DNA from: Homalodisca vitripennis
Taxonomy: Eukaryota > Arthropoda > Insecta > Hemiptera > Cicadellidae
Assembly (NCBI RefSeq): GCF_021130785.1
Contig: NC_060213.1
Span: 96,712,501 to 96,776,500, forward strand
Reading direction: 5' to 3'
Length of the DNA stretch: 64,000 nucleotides
Within the stretch, counting starts at the first letter, position 1, and each line of letters starts with the position of its first letter. Under the pieces are notes generated by a model. That model was not told the DNA's origin. It worked only from the letters and a program-made list of their open reading frames with translations, and ran no database searches. Below, one piece after another: positions 1 to 14,220 of this stretch. The translations under genes and the position numbers were made by a program.

Positions 1-23
1 ATGTATGGGGTTTTATAAAACTA

Positions 24-536
24 CCTCAGTAAGACGGTTTTTGCCAGAGAGAGCGTTACCATCCGTTTGATTTGCACTTGTTTTTTAAATCCCACAACCT
101 TTTAACCACACGCTTTTTGACGTGTCACACATTCTTGCTTGGTTATATTACAGTCTCCATATGGTTTGGCTTCCGATATAAATTTATGGGCTGAAGAGTC
201 CACGTCACTTAAATAGTCAGTGTACCTCACATCATACTTAACAATGGAACGTTGAAACAGGTAAGGGCTCGTTTTGACCTCCATTCCTACACTTGTTCCA
301 ATATAATTAGCACCACAGTCAGGCGAATGCACACTACTTTAGCAGGGCAACTACAGTGCTTAGACATGGGATGGAAATGTTTTCGTGCATCGACTGAGGT
401 TAGCGTCATAAACCTGTTCAATGATTTGACCTCGTTTATGCCAAGTTTCGTGGAGAGCAACACAAATCTCGCTGGGCGCCACTTTCATTCCGAAGTACAG
501 CCTCTTTAACGGCATTTCGCATTGCCGACGCTTCAT
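24..536 (-). pseudogene. Mutator-like transposase remnant
   Basis: One minus-strand frame runs from an ATG at 536 down to 24 but is cut by stops at 360-362, 351-353, 339-341 and 102-104. The first block (536-363) contains VALHETWHKRGQ, which resembles the TWxKRG block of arthropod Mutator-like transposases. The second (332-105) contains CGANYIGTSVGMEV, LFQRSIVKYDVRY, DVDSSAHKF and KPYGDCNITKQECV, which fit the conserved NYxGSSxxME, IFxRSxxKYxxRY, GDGDS and KPYG-ECVGH blocks of the same family. The family match is from memory and was not searched. The conserved GDGDS block has become SDVDS. The last open stretch (101-24) may run on beyond the left edge. Clearly inactive; family call fairly secure, exact superfamily less so. 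Confidence 0.6.
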
Positions 537-559
537 TTTTTCACACGCCGTACATAAAA

Positions 560-3500
560 CAATCTCATGTTTTGCAAATTTGTTTGGAGGACGAGGCGAA
601 TTGAGAACGCCACACAGACTCTGCGAAGCAGCGTAGCCTTAGCCCAGAACGATCGTAACCGATATACCAAATTGTGGATTTAATTCATAAAGCTAAACAC
701 ATTTGTCAGCAGCAGCTGATTCAAATTGTATTTCCTTGCAATTAATGAAAGATTTGTCAGATTGTTCCCACCGTAAGCAGAATAATGGAAATTTTGTAGA
801 TAGGCCAATCAAATTTGTCTTTGACATTTGAAGTGTATGCCCACAAAATCTACTGTTTATTATTTAATATTCTAGGCTGTTATTGTTGTTTTTATTATAA
901 ATATCGAAGTTGTAATCCAGTTTTAGCTTCGAACTTGAGGTGGTTGGCCTACTTTGTCCAACAGCAGAAGGTTCTGGCAATTTATCTTCTGTTATACCAG
1001 ATTTTGTAGCATTCTTAATGACTTCCTCTTCTTGTACCAGCTCCTAGAGCTATTCATTTTCTTCTTATTTGCCATTTCAATCAGAAAACCAACTCAAATT
1101 ATCACAATCACGTACTGAATACAAACCACTAACTGACTCAAATATAACCAAATTTTTGTCCAATGTTCCAAACACAAAAATAATTGGTTTTTTTCAGTTA
1201 GCTCAAAAGGCGTTGGGGTACAAACTGATAGACAGAATAAAAAACCAGTTGACAGTCAGGCCAACCCTTTCAACTAAAGTTATCAAAATGCCCAAAGAAT
1301 TATAAACATATAAAAGCAATACAACTATTCAAAGAGCACCCCTAAATATTCTGTGAAAAGTGATAAAAATGCTTCAATTTTTTTCACAGCGAAATAATTT
1401 AAGCGTTTATATTTAATTTTGGTGGTTTTGAACTTAGATCGGATGTATTTTAAACGAATTTTTACATTTTATTCTAGTTTTTTTTTTTTTTTTTAGTAGA
1501 TACTAGTAAACAAGTTACCATAATATTTACCTAATGACATTAAATCTGACTATAATACTGAGTAACTATTTTTGAACTCAGTTTTCCTGAATGTAATTCT
1601 ACGGGTATATATTGAGTGCACTAATGGCATCTACATATTAGGTAAGTAACAGAACAACCCTGGGTAGTGCTCGGCTGACCCAGAGACAATCTACATATCT
1701 GGGGTCTAATTACATGAATAAACAAGCTTTCACCTTCTGTAGTCGGACACTATAACTCGGCTTTATGGAAATAGGACAGCATTTCATATGTAACATATTG
1801 GACCCACTTTTCTTACATAGGGTGCCTGTGTTAGAACAATTTATACGAGATTGCAAATAAAATAATTAGCTTGTTCTCCGAGGCTGATACTGTAAAATGA
1901 TTTTGAATACACCCCTCTTTTAAAGTTATTTTCTAACTAACTATATGGCATATACCAACACGTATTGCCAAAATAACTGCTACAAAAATGAGAAAATTGC
2001 TCTTTTTAAACTGTAAAAATTTGAGATTTTAAATAACCCCATTTTTGCATGTATAGTCACAACTTTAATCTTTGTATACTTTTAATTTATTCTGCATAAA
2101 AGTTATTTAATTTTGTTATGCGTTAGTGTTTAAAGGTAAATAACATCACTTTACACAATACCATAGTGTTTTTGTAATATTTAGACACTATTTTTAATAT
2201 GAGTTGAAAAACTTCACAAAACAATAGTTTCTACATTATGATAGTAAAATGTAATTACAATACTTAGTTATTAATTTTGCTTTGCTGTTGCTATAAAGCA
2301 ATATTTGTTTCATAAGACAAAAACCAATGTTACAACAACCTTTTCTATTTCCTACAACCATAATATTCACTACAAGTGTATTCAACTGTATTTTTTTTAT
2401 TTGTACAAAATGTATATTCAAATACGCGTTACATTCATGTCAGAAATCATTTAAATACAAAATAATGTAAATTTACATATTGATAAAGCTAGCGTATGTG
2501 TTAGTGAATGGAATGAGCGTGTATATGTAGATTGTGAATGTGCGTTAATACATGTGAGTATAAATAGAGGTTTGGTTTGGGTGTCTGTAGGTGATGTATG
2601 TATACGCATGTATGTCAGTGGTATGGATATATGTGATAACTTTCAAAGATATCTACTATGATGATAATGTCATAAGTAGTGAATTTAAGTGTGAATGATT
2701 AATGTGGGTAATTCTTGAGGGTGTGCGAGGTGAATGATTTTTTTGAATGATTGACGAATTTAGCCTGGTAACTGCGTGGAATAGGAAGTTCAAAAATTTA
2801 ATTTTTGTGTGAAAGTTAACCAGTAGTCCGAGCAGCCATGGTGTAAAACTTTTAAACGCAAATAGTAAAACCACCGAATCTGGTTTTCTTGTTATTTCAA
2901 TAACAGCGCTGATAGTTTAGCTAGCTATTATTTTTTTGTACTTCTGTAGTATATGATTTTGAAATGAAACTAATAAAATGGTAAAATCAATGTAAAATTT
3001 ACTTATTTGAAAAAGTACTTTTTTAAATAAGCAAATTCATTCAATCGCTACTAAAGAGCAAGTACAGTAATATTAATTGTACTAAATTAAAAGTTGTTCT
3101 TATAAGTACAATTAGAAGGAGAATAATAAAGACAAAAGATAGGCACTAGAGACATAAGTAACTTGTGCCTACTTCAGACTTAAGTTTTTATTCTAACAAT
3201 TGTAATTTCATTTATTGGTCAATATTGGACGAATCTCTAGTACAGTCCAATAATTCTCAATCATATTTACATTATAAATATGAACTATGCTTGTCCAATA
3301 TTACAAACAAAATACGGACAATGTACATCTATGAGTTATGTTTAAAATTTTATTAAACTATGATAAATGTTTTAAATATATACTTCAAATGTACACCTTC
3401 ATTGGTCAGTGAAATCCCTCAATGATCTCAAAATAGGACACTTGAACTCTTGTGGTTTTGAAAACTCTCACTTGTGTAATTTGCAAGTATAATTTAATTA

Positions 3501-6500
3501 CCAACTGCTCATTAACAGAATCAGCAACACAAGTGGGTAACCAGACACTCGGGTAGTGGTTGGTGCTATTTTAAGAAAGTACTTCACCTGCTACAAAGTA
3601 CAATCATCCTATTTACTGGTACATTGGAAAAAGTTACAGGATTAATTAATTATACACATATCATTTTATTATAGTACATGAGGACATCTATATAGAACGT
3701 TCATCCATACCAGTTTTAAAGAGACTGAAATTGTAAAATATCCATCTATTATTTGTAATAAGAACATCAAATAGAATTTTTATATTATTATAGTAACAAT
3801 ATAAGAATATTTTGTTTTATAGGCTTCAAAATTACCCAAACCTCCTCAAAATGGATATAGTAAGGTTTTAAAATTATCAAGTAAAGCCCATCTCATATTA
3901 GGGTTCTTGGGCACTGACTGTTAGGTAAGCTTATTTTCCCTTGAAAAGCTTCTTGAATTTAAATAAGGTATATACAGCATTAACAAAAAGGTTATCTGAT
4001 CTGGTTAAGATTAATTTATTCTTAATTCATTTATTTTAATTATTGTTTTTGTTTGAAATTTGTAGTGTTAAATCACTATCAATTGATGATACAGCGGTTT
4101 GTATGTTATCTCTCTGTAACTTACTTAATTTTTTAGCAAGTGTGTTTAGAAATCAGAGACAATGAGACTGACCAATTTTTTCATTTGATAATTTCTTATC
4201 AAAAGTGTTTTAAAGACAGATTGGTACTATTTTTTATTAAACATACAAAATCTTGTATTTTTCTAAGGACACTAAGCAATCATTACAGTATAATTATTTA
4301 TACTGTATTATTCTCAATAACTTTCAATTATTCTCACTACAATTAATACATAAATTTTAGATTAATATTATTGATAAACCACACAGCATGTTATGTTGTA
4401 ATCAAACTATAGTGAAATTAGTCTATTAAATAAACTATAACAACTAACAAGTTTTACTCCAAGTAAAGAAATGACGTAGATCCTATAAAAGACTAAACGG
4501 AATGGAAACCACCAGTCAAAGGGGTCATCTGGTGTATGATGTGACAAAGAAGAAAATATTGATCGCCATTTTTATTTACTCAGTATTTATTGCTTTAGAT
4601 TCTTTGTGGGTGGGTCCGATTAGAGAATATTACCACGAAAGTGATGCATGGATTAGTATGTTGAGGACCACAAAATGTTCATATACAATGAAATTTCGAA
4701 CGACATTTATTTTAACATTTCGATCAACTGAATCTCTAAACCAGATCAAAATTTTCCTAAATCTTATTTAAAAAATCTCATTCTTTATTTTGCTTTTAAA
4801 AAACCAAGTTGCAATGGAACACTTTTGAAACCAGATCTCTATTCAGTGGTAAAAATATTTTAAAATATATTGATTTAATTATTAGATGTGAACCTGTTTT
4901 TTTTATCTCGATTACATTTTGCATACAATAACAGATGATTTATTTAAGTTTACCCGTGTAATCTAACAGAGCTATAATGGCCAAGGGAGTTTACAAGCCC
5001 CCCTCCCCCCGCTACCTAGAGATCTCAATGGGACCTTAAAGTATAATCGAGAATAAAACAATTATTGTAAAAACTAATGCACACTATAGTATTTAAACAG
5101 TTGCTAATCAGCTAACCCATACTTAAGCTAATTCACATAGTTGGAATTTATTCCATTGTGCATGTATTTGTATATATAAAGTCCTGTAAAACCAACTTCC
5201 CATACATTTTTAAAGACCTAGCTACACCACTGCTATCTAGATCTACTCCTAAAGAGTTTTATAAAATGTCTAACCATTTCAATCATTTTCTCATACTTTT
5301 ATTCATTGATCATTTATAAAATTTTTTTTCATTCATTGCTGATAAAATCAAAAACTATTCCATAGTTAATTTTTGTTTATGTGTTTACTGTCATTTTTAC
5401 TCATCTTATCAAGATTTATAGAATAAAAATTAACCACTTATGTATATGCTAAATTTTAAGATTTTGCAAACATTTTTTTGGTGAAGAGCAATGGTCAATG
5501 GTATAGTTTCACATTTAAGTCACTCCAACAGAAAACTATTAAAATATCCCTGTACATTTCTCAAGACATCTTGGTTTCTGATACTCTTATTCCAACCTAA
5601 ATTAGGTATTTTTACCTTAGACTGAATGCTATACATATACTACCTACTTGATATCCAGAATTCAAATAAAACAAATGTTCTCTTTTTTCCTATGATTGTT
5701 CAAACTTTATCTTCTTCATAGTTCTAGTATCACCAAGACCTTTATAAAATTATGTCAACTTCATTTAATGTCCTTCTGGAATTTTTCTAGGTCACATACA
5801 TGTCCATGTTTCTTTTGGAAGAAAGAAGACTGACAACACTACAAAAATACCATTATGTCTATATTTATTTTCCCCTTTTTAATTTGGATCAAACAACCCA
5901 TGACCCATGTCACAATATTAACACTTTATTTTATATATAAAATCTTGTTCTGCAGATATAGAGTTTATCAGTAGTAGTAGCAAAGAATAACTAGCACAGA
6001 AAAACATTGGATATTTATAAATCAACTAACTTTTGGTCATACTTTCCCTAATTCGAGTATATCAGAAATGTTTAACATCACATATAGAAATAACTGGGGT
6101 GAACACGGTACTGATTATTGTTGTAGATTTTAATGAACTTGTAATAGTAGATGAACACGAAAATAGAACATTTTTCCAAAACCTTGACAGAATCTTTGTT
6201 TTTACATAGACAAGTGTTTACATTTGTTGCTTTGTGGTTTTACAATGTATGGTACATAATCAAATAATCGTGAATTATTGGGCCTCACTTAGATACCACG
6301 GGCAATAGAATTATAAAAGTGAAAGCAACATAAATGAAGTAAAGAGTAAAATATATTCATCAGAAGAAGGTTATATTCAGCTTAGTTCTGTAGTAAACCA
6401 CAAAATCATAAAATTTTTAGTCCCAAGTTTAGTATAGTTGTAACTGATTGCATGTAACGATTAAGTAGCATAGTTTTTTAAAACCAAACCAGAACTGACA

Positions 6501-8140
6501 CTATGGAAATAAAAACAATTATTGAGGAAATAAAAACTAATTATTAAACTTCTTAATTATAGAAGCTTCCATCAATTTGTCTTTGAGCTTGGTTAAAGAA
6601 TCAAGTGAAGTGTAAAATTATAACAAAAGCTGATTCCTTTGAAGGTTCCTGGGTCTCCTCAGGAATGTGGCAATAACTTTGCTAAAGCCTAACCAGCGCC
6701 CGGTATTGTGAATTCCTTACAGCATTCTTCAGCCTTGACCATCTTTAAATCCAATTACAGTAAAGCAGATTAAGAATTCAAGCAAATTGTGTCATGAAAT
6801 TACTACTTATTTAGTTTTATGTACATTCTAACACAATTGTAAGGTATATAGTGTTGAGTGAAATATACTGTCCAACCTTATATTATTGGAAATTTTTGTT
6901 ACACTTAAACTATATAAATCAAAATTTATTTTAATTGGTAAATAAACAAGGTAACCATTGAAATTCAAGGTCTTTCGATCAAATCAATCTGCACCTACCT
7001 GCATGAATTGTGCATTTTCTATATTTGTCATTTATAGTGGAATTGTATTTTTCCAGGCAATCCACAGTCAAATCCCTTTTTCAGTACTAAATTCAAATGG
7101 GTTGTTTATTGAACATGTGCTTAAGAGGTCAAATTTATATCACCACAAACCTCATTTGAGAAACAATGATACAATGACTGCATAAATTGTATTCTTTCTT
7201 ATCTGTATTCTATCTGTCCATTGTATTAAATCCAATATGATGCCTTAAATATTAAAATATGTATATAGCCATTTAAAAATTATCAAATAATAATAGATTG
7301 TTAAGATAATATATAAACCAATAAAACTTTATTTTATGAGAATGTTTAAAGGTGTGGGAGAATATTTAAACACACTTCTTGATGCAATTAATGATTAATA
7401 AGAAAAATAAACAAGGAAGTAGCCTGTATCCCTTATTGTTAACGATTGGAAAGAAAGTTTATCAAAGAAATTGAAATGTCACTCTAAGACAGGTTCCTCT
7501 ATTTTCCTTGCAACTCCACATTTTTGCCTACCGTTATAATTTTTTGTAAGTTATCCAAGGGAAATTTTCCAAAAACAAAAACAGCCCACAGATATAGTAA
7601 TTTTTTAACTTTTGCATCAGTTAAAAAAAAACTGATGCAAAAACTTTTTTTTGTTAGAGGGATGAACATACCACTGAAAACAATGTGTGTGTTAAACCAC
7701 AGTCATTCAATAAAAACCATATAAAACACATCTTTAATCAAGATTCTAAAATTGAATTACAATGGCCATTAACAAGATACCAGGAAAACGGTTAAAAGGA
7801 TATTACTCCCTAAGATCCTAAATAACCACATTGTTTGATCTCTCAAAATATTTAATGTGCTGAAACCTATGATTCCTTTGTATACAAAAATTACTAAATT
7901 TAAAAGTAAATTTTATTCTTGACTCTTTAAAATCCATTTTATAGTATTGAAGAATTTTTTAATATAAATAACATTACCTTTTAAACATACATTTATATTA
8001 AATATTTATTTTTTCATCTCAAATTATTTAAAAGTTGTTTCTTACATTTAAAAGTAATTACTGACATTGTCAGTAATTTGTAAAAATTCAAATGAGAAAT
8101 AGAAATTATTATTTTTTATGTGTGTGTAAATATTGTTTTA
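560..8140. other. Intergenic, no gene recognised
   Basis: AT-rich DNA with only short chance reading frames. I saw no splice-bounded exon, no family motif and no clear terminal repeats. A TG-rich tract at about 2490-2760 (many GTGAATG and TGTATG runs) is compositionally skewed but not obviously coding. A poly-T run lies near 1480-1495. The 90-codon frame at 4502-4771 is discussed under rejected items. Confidence 0.6.
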
Positions 8141-8144
8141 TAAT

Positions 8145-8180
8145 TAACTAGCAGTTACCCGCGGCTTCAAAAGCAAATTC
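8145..8180 (+). repeat. Short dispersed-repeat scrap
   Basis: The string GCAGTTACCCGCGGCTTCAA resembles the TTxCCCGCGGCTTC sequence found at the ends of many insect interspersed repeats (often RTE-type LINE or SINE derived). Only this core is recognisable and no boundary can be drawn. Confidence 0.35.
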
Positions 8181-11100
8181 TCAAATAAAGGACATAACCT
8201 ATTCAATGAAAACAATTACGTGTAATATGATGGAGTCGTATATTTTTTAAACATATGTAGATATATATTCCCGATAAAGAAAATATATCCATACACAACC
8301 AGAAAAAGACTGGTAATGCTGTCACTCGTTATTGCCGGGTTTATGTGCCACGCACAGAGCTGCTCAGCTGGTAGCACATAACACATTTATTTACCAAACT
8401 GCTACCAGAATCCCCTGTTTCATGTTTCATCACGTCAGATCGTTAATATATTGAGTTTACATCCCAATCGCCATCGTTATTCTCAGATAAGTTACAATCT
8501 GATGAATGACCAACTCACAACACATCTGAACTCTCAACTCAAATCTAAAATTGATAAAAAATTTCTGAATATTATGACAAACATATCCCGCTATATCAAC
8601 TTAACCATAATCAAAAGAGATGAAATTACAGTAGCAACTTCAAAACCACAACTGAAAACTAATAGTTATGTTCTTTCTGTTTTCTAACGCCTAGGTAAAA
8701 CTACATCATGTGCTTTCGCAACAGTTCTTTAGTTGACTGTCAGAGTGTAGTAGCAATTAAACAGCACTACTGTGGACTTATAGTAGTTCAAATAAACACT
8801 ACTAGAAGTCAATGTGTACCATCTTACAGCTGCCGGGCATTGTTGATGTGAAGGAGCGGTTTGGCACATGTTAACACAGACGTGTCCCAAAAATAAATTT
8901 TTGAACCAATTTTTAAAATTTTGAATCAATAGTCTTTCTAATGCACTCTTCTAACCCTCTTTCCTCTAGACCTAATGATAACCACAATAAAATTGATTTA
9001 TATGAACATCCAATAAGAAATTAATAATCGTGTACGTAACTTAGCCTCAATCAAATTTTACTCCGTTTTCCAAAAAAAAAAAGCCATGTTATATTAATTC
9101 CGCATGTAGGGTTATCTTTTTAATTAGTACGAAGATAAGATTCATTTGAGTCTAATGTCTTAATTTGTTTTTCCATACAAAATAAAAGCTCTGTTAACAT
9201 ATTGCAATCACGAAGTATATTACAACTCATGATATACACTTTACAGTATCATCCCCTAGTAAATAATCTTTTAACAATCTTGAAATTAACTGAAAACTAA
9301 AGATTTTAATCGATTGCATTAAATTATGTTTTTTAAGATAAATTATTATGTAAACTCATAGTTAGAACTTTAATTATTGTTACAAATTATTTAGTAAATA
9401 ACATAAAAAAAAAGAACAGATAATAAACAAAATTAAATTCAGCTGTATGTTATATGACTTTGTTGGTGGTAACCCTGGAAGCGTTGATCAAACCCATTTG
9501 TTGTCGATCGCGTAACTTCCAAATTGCAACCGAAAGTGTCGATTGCACTTTACTGATAAAAGCATAATTACTGGTCAAAGACCTTTAGATTGTACATTAA
9601 TCTAAAGCCTACAACTTGTTGTTTTTAATGTTTTGTAGTCTTTGATTTTCTTTTAACCCATTACTAGTTACCAATCTGGTGATTTTCTCAGATGTGATTT
9701 TGTTGTTAAGCTCTGTGCAGCGGATATTGATGTTTGTAAACATATAATTTATTTTTGTTGGGAAGTTTTTTTTTTATTTGAAATGAGCAAAGTTATATCA
9801 AAAACTGTTTATTATAACACCAGAATGGGTGACTCATGTAGATCAAGTAATATTTGTTACATTCTGTAGAATCTGACATCACTAACTTTATTGAGTAATG
9901 TATATAACACTACTTATAAGATTTTATATGAAATTTATAAAGAGACTCTGAAAGACCTACAAAATCAGGGTACACTTTAGAATTTCCGATAGACACTTCC
10001 AGGGTTAAAGTTTATGATCAGAAACTAGATACTTTTATACTTGTGCAACTGCCTAGTTCATAATTTGGATGACTTTTGTATTGAAAACAATAATATTTGT
10101 TTGTTGACCATCCTCTTGATAACTTAACTGTCAGTTCTATTTGTTATTTTAAAACAACATTAGGACTTGTACTGTATCCCTCCTGATACCATTGGGTTTC
10201 TGGTCACTTTATTCAAAGTATCTCCATTTTATCCTCTTGATATTTTAAATTGACTTAAAACCGTTTAACAAAATGCAGTTTTTAGACATAGACTTTGTGC
10301 ATGAATTTTTTTAGAGTTATTAGTTTCAACTATTTACGTGACATTTTCAGATAAGGCTTACAAAAGTATGCATAAGTTTACTGAAAACCCATGGTTTATT
10401 GTATGATTAAATATTTGTCACAATATCTTAAGGCAAAGGTAAAACTGTAAACTTTAATATGCAAGGAGCTGTGCGCTGGACAATTTTAATTGTGCAGAAG
10501 ACTGAAAATTCATACATGCAGATATTACACAAATTTTATGTAGTCTTTCATCAGTTTTAAATTCACAACCAATAATTTTAAACTGGTTGTTTTAAAAAAG
10601 TTAACATATTGAAGTTTACTTTTTTATATATTGCAAATTGAAAGTCATGTTATATTTTCAAATAAAATAATTAGTGTTAATGTGTCAAATTTTGCAGTGC
10701 AAAGTACGTTTATTGAATTTTAGGTAGATTTTTAATATACTTCAATTGTTCATAAATTTATGAGTAAGGTCTAAAATTTCATTACTGTGCATAATTTTCA
10801 CTTTTGTTGATCTAACCACGTCAACGTGGACACTTTAGGTATGTCTATAAACTAATTTTTCAGAAGGATAAAAGATTTTTTTTAATAACGTTTAGGCTTC
10901 AGTTACATAATTTGCTCACTGGTATCGTTCAGGCGGTTGGCGTGTCCGAACTTATAATGGAAAGATCACACCAATAGTTTGTTCCTGCAGCAGTGATATC
11001 GCTAAGTATCTTCTCTTAAAAAAGTTTATAAAAATCTACTAAAAGAATAATTTCTATGCATCAACCATTAGAAGACCTCCATAGTATTGTACTTGCACCA

Positions 11101-13440
11101 GTTATAATAATCTATTTCCAGCAGCTGGTGGTCATCAGTTGTTTAATAAGTGAAACATTATGGTTGCAGTTTCAGCATGCTATAAAAGTAAGATGCTAAT
11201 AATGCTGAGATGTGTTGCGTTTTACAGTTTAATATCTTGTGTTACAACCGCTGCATAACAACTTGTATTTCCTAAAATTATGAATTTTACACTGCTGCAC
11301 ATTAATTTTAATCATAGCAGAAGCACAAGTTTTACCTCAACATGTCTAAATTAGTAGATTCAATATTCACTACTATTATTAATTCAGGCACTATAATTTA
11401 ATTTATACAAATTATACAACTTGGTAATTTTCAGATTTGGTCTCCACCGAATATTTCTTTTTCTTTTTGCACTATATTTCATATCAAACTTAACCTAAGT
11501 TTCATTACAAACCTTACAGAGACTATGTGGGATAATTAAACAAACGAAATTATTACTATTTAAGTTTTGATTTATTACTCTTTTAATTGGCAAGTTCAAC
11601 ATACGTGTCAATAAACTGAGTATTAGGTTGGTAAGCATAACCATTAGATAGATTATAAGCAGAAACAAGTATAACACTTCTTCCTACAGAATAATCTAAA
11701 AACTTGGTTAAACCTTGGGTATGTATGAGTAAAAAGTATCAATTCTAACACATCATCTGTTCTATGTTTTTACTAGCACATAACTTCTCAAAAGTTGATA
11801 CAGATGGAATTCTGAATTAATTTGACAATGAGGTGGTTACAGATTAAATTGATTGACAAATTATACTTATTCTATTTTAAACCATATCTACATGAAAAGA
11901 AAATAATTAACTCTTTCGTTCTAACAACACAAATTTAAACACTTGAAAATTAAATAGCTCAACTCTTCAGCAACAAAATTAACAAAGTTCATACAGGCAT
12001 CACAATTTTTAAATCAACTTTTAAGAAATGAGAACATATTTAACAATATCAGTTGTGATTATGCTTTCTTTATACTAGTGAATCTTTAAAATACATCAAA
12101 GATAAAGTACATACATCTATAGCTAAGGAACTAAACTTATAACTACAACTAGATCAAATATTACAACCTCTATACTTTGCATTAAAATAATGCCCATTTT
12201 CCAAAAGTAGTCGGTCCATAAAACCAGCACTCACCAGAGGAAAACTACAAAAAATACAAAACACAAAAAAAGATGACACAGTGAACAAAAAACAGAACTT
12301 CTCTCCTTTTTTGCAATTTTCTGGTAGTGTCCCTCCAAATGTGAGAAGGGGAAAATCCCACTAGTTCTATGCAAAGTATAGCTTGTAGATAAACAGCCTT
12401 GCTCTGGAAATTTGGACCACCTTGGAAAGAAAATTCAACCTTTTTTAACTCACAGTGCTGCGATTTTCCAACAAGACTTATGTATATTTTTAATGTTTAA
12501 ATAATACTTATTTAAAAAAAGTTTGATGATGAGTACAAATCTAAATCGAGTAAAACCTAAAATTTATTTTCCATCACCTCAATTTTAGATTTTATAAAAC
12601 TTGTGATTTAAAACTAAACTAAAATATTGTTTTTCTTACATACATACCACAACAAATCTTCCATGTACTTACTGGATGAAAATTTACAAATAGTTTGACC
12701 AAATTAAAAATCTTGGCAAGGAGGAAAAAGACAAGTGTTGATGAAGATGTGTTAAATGCAGATTACGTAATTTGACAGAATCAATTGTTTAAGATTTAAC
12801 TAACCATGTTACTAAAATGATTCAATGAGAGAAAGCAGCAAATGCTAATATTGTAAGTTACATTGTGTAAAAACTTATGTTTCAAATTATATTACACATA
12901 AAACAATACAAAATCTAATTCAATGTTTGCTAAAAAGTATTGACAATTATTCTGAACACAAGAAACATTTTTAAATGTGTTTTATTTACATGCTCCCAAT
13001 ATTTATAAATTTTAAACTTAATTATTCAAAAAAATTGTTTTCCAAGAAAGAACAAAGTAAGAAGAATCGAGTCATTTCATTAAAACATTTATACCATATA
13101 CTGAATGCAAGCAATTATTTGTTTGAAATTATTAAAAACAATCATTATTCTAAAAAGAGCCATGGATTACAGGTGCAGCATTCAAAAGTGTCAATTCATC
13201 GTTAATTTCCACAAATGTCTTAACACAATTAACAACTGAATAATTAGCTGCAGAATTGAGTTAGGTTGTAATTATCATGCAGAAATATAACAAAAATGTT
13301 ATGGAAACATTACAAATTACTACACCCTGACATAAAAATCACAATGTTCGTTCCCAACACGATTTTCTGAAACATAATGATATGTGTTCTAAAATAAAAT
13401 GACAAGCCAATTATGAACTCATTAACAAGTGTTAAAAATA
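8181..13440. other. Intergenic, no gene recognised
   Basis: AT-rich and without any supported exon or RNA gene on either strand. It lies downstream of the loqs 3' end. Short ATG frames here have no recognisable motif and no splice context. Confidence 0.55.
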
Positions 13441-13446
13441 AGACAT

Positions 13447-13573
13447 TTTATTCTAAAAGTACAATTGAATGTAAGTATAAAAATACTGTCATAAATTTGG
13501 AAGAAACAATTTGAATTTCTAATTTAAATATTTCAAGATAAAAAAAAACACCTTGAATAACATCTTGTTTAAT
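13447..13573 (-). other. Candidate loqs polyadenylation signals
   Basis: On the minus strand there is ATTAAA at 13573-13568 and canonical AATAAA at 13452-13447, about 510 and 630 nt after the loqs stop codon. They are the first such hexamers I found downstream. AT-rich DNA gives these by chance, so the 3' end is only a suggestion. Confidence 0.35.
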
Positions 13574-13978
13574 GTAAAGATAGAACTTTATAATTAATTC
13601 TTGTTTGACAGGTAACAATAAACAATAACATTTAAGATTAAATCGTCAGCAAAATTAATAAAATTAAAAATCTGCGAGTAAAGAGGTTGAAATAACTGTC
13701 CAAGATGGTCCCACCCCGATATTACATTTCCCTTTAGACAATTTCAAATTTTGTTGTTGTCTAGAAAACAGACATGAACATTTTTTTTTGTCATCTGGAC
13801 AACAGACACGATAAACATCTAAAAGCAAAAGCTCAGTGCAACACTTAATGAGGTAGCACAAACAAGAAAGGAAAATCTATTCTCAGGGAAAATAATTGTA
13901 CACGCCCATCGAGTGGACGTCGTCAAAGTGTTTGGTACCAGCCGAATGAAGAGGAGACTTGTGGATTCTTTGCGCTCG

Positions 13979-14035
13979 CTGCAACCGTATGGAGCCTAGG
14001 GGATAAGTCATATGTCGGACTCCATACGGTTGTAG
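13979..14035 (-). promoter_or_regulatory. Stem-loop in loqs 3'UTR
   Basis: Arms 13979-13994 (CTGCAACCGTATGGAG) and 14020-14035 (CTCCATACGGTTGTAG) are inverted complements at 15 of 16 positions. The loop is 25 nt and contains CATATG. A bulged base would allow two more pairs at the loop side. The structure starts 49 nt after the loqs stop codon, in the transcribed orientation. In the loqs mRNA the single imperfect position is an A-C mismatch. It could be a cis element in the mRNA of a dsRNA-binding protein, a short hairpin RNA, or the remains of a small palindromic repeat; the sequence alone cannot decide. Confidence 0.55.
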
Positions 14036-14083
14036 AAGAGGCAGCTACCAACAGTCTCCTTCCAGTTCGGGTCCGGGAGATGT

Positions 14084-14220
14084 TCATTTCTTCGTCATTA
14101 TCTTCAAGTACTCAAGAGCGTTGTGTGCTGCAGCCGTCTGAGCTTCCTTAGAGCTATTCCCAGAGCCGTGACACACCGCTACAGGCAAGGTGGACAGTTG
14201 TACCAGACACTGATACTTTC
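14084..14220 (-). CDS. loqs: loqs exon 9, C-terminus and stop
   Basis: The acceptor CTGTCCACAG precedes GAAAGTATCAG. It encodes KYQCLVQLSTLPVAVCHGSG, then SSKEAQTAAAHNALEYLKIM and TKK, then TGA at 14086-14084. This is almost identical to the end of fly Loqs as I remember it. The dsRNA-contacting lysines are absent from helix 2 (SSKEAQTAAAHNAL), as expected for a third domain that binds protein rather than RNA. Confidence 0.97.

Noticed and set aside
2656..2874. 72-codon minus-strand frame in a TG-rich tract
   Set aside because: Open because of skewed composition; no motif.
4502..4771. 89-codon frame with a hydrophobic segment (ILIAIFIYSVFIALDSLWV)
   Set aside because: Has an ATG and a possible membrane helix, but no recognisable family, no splice sites and an AT-driven composition. 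Chance or TE scrap is more likely.
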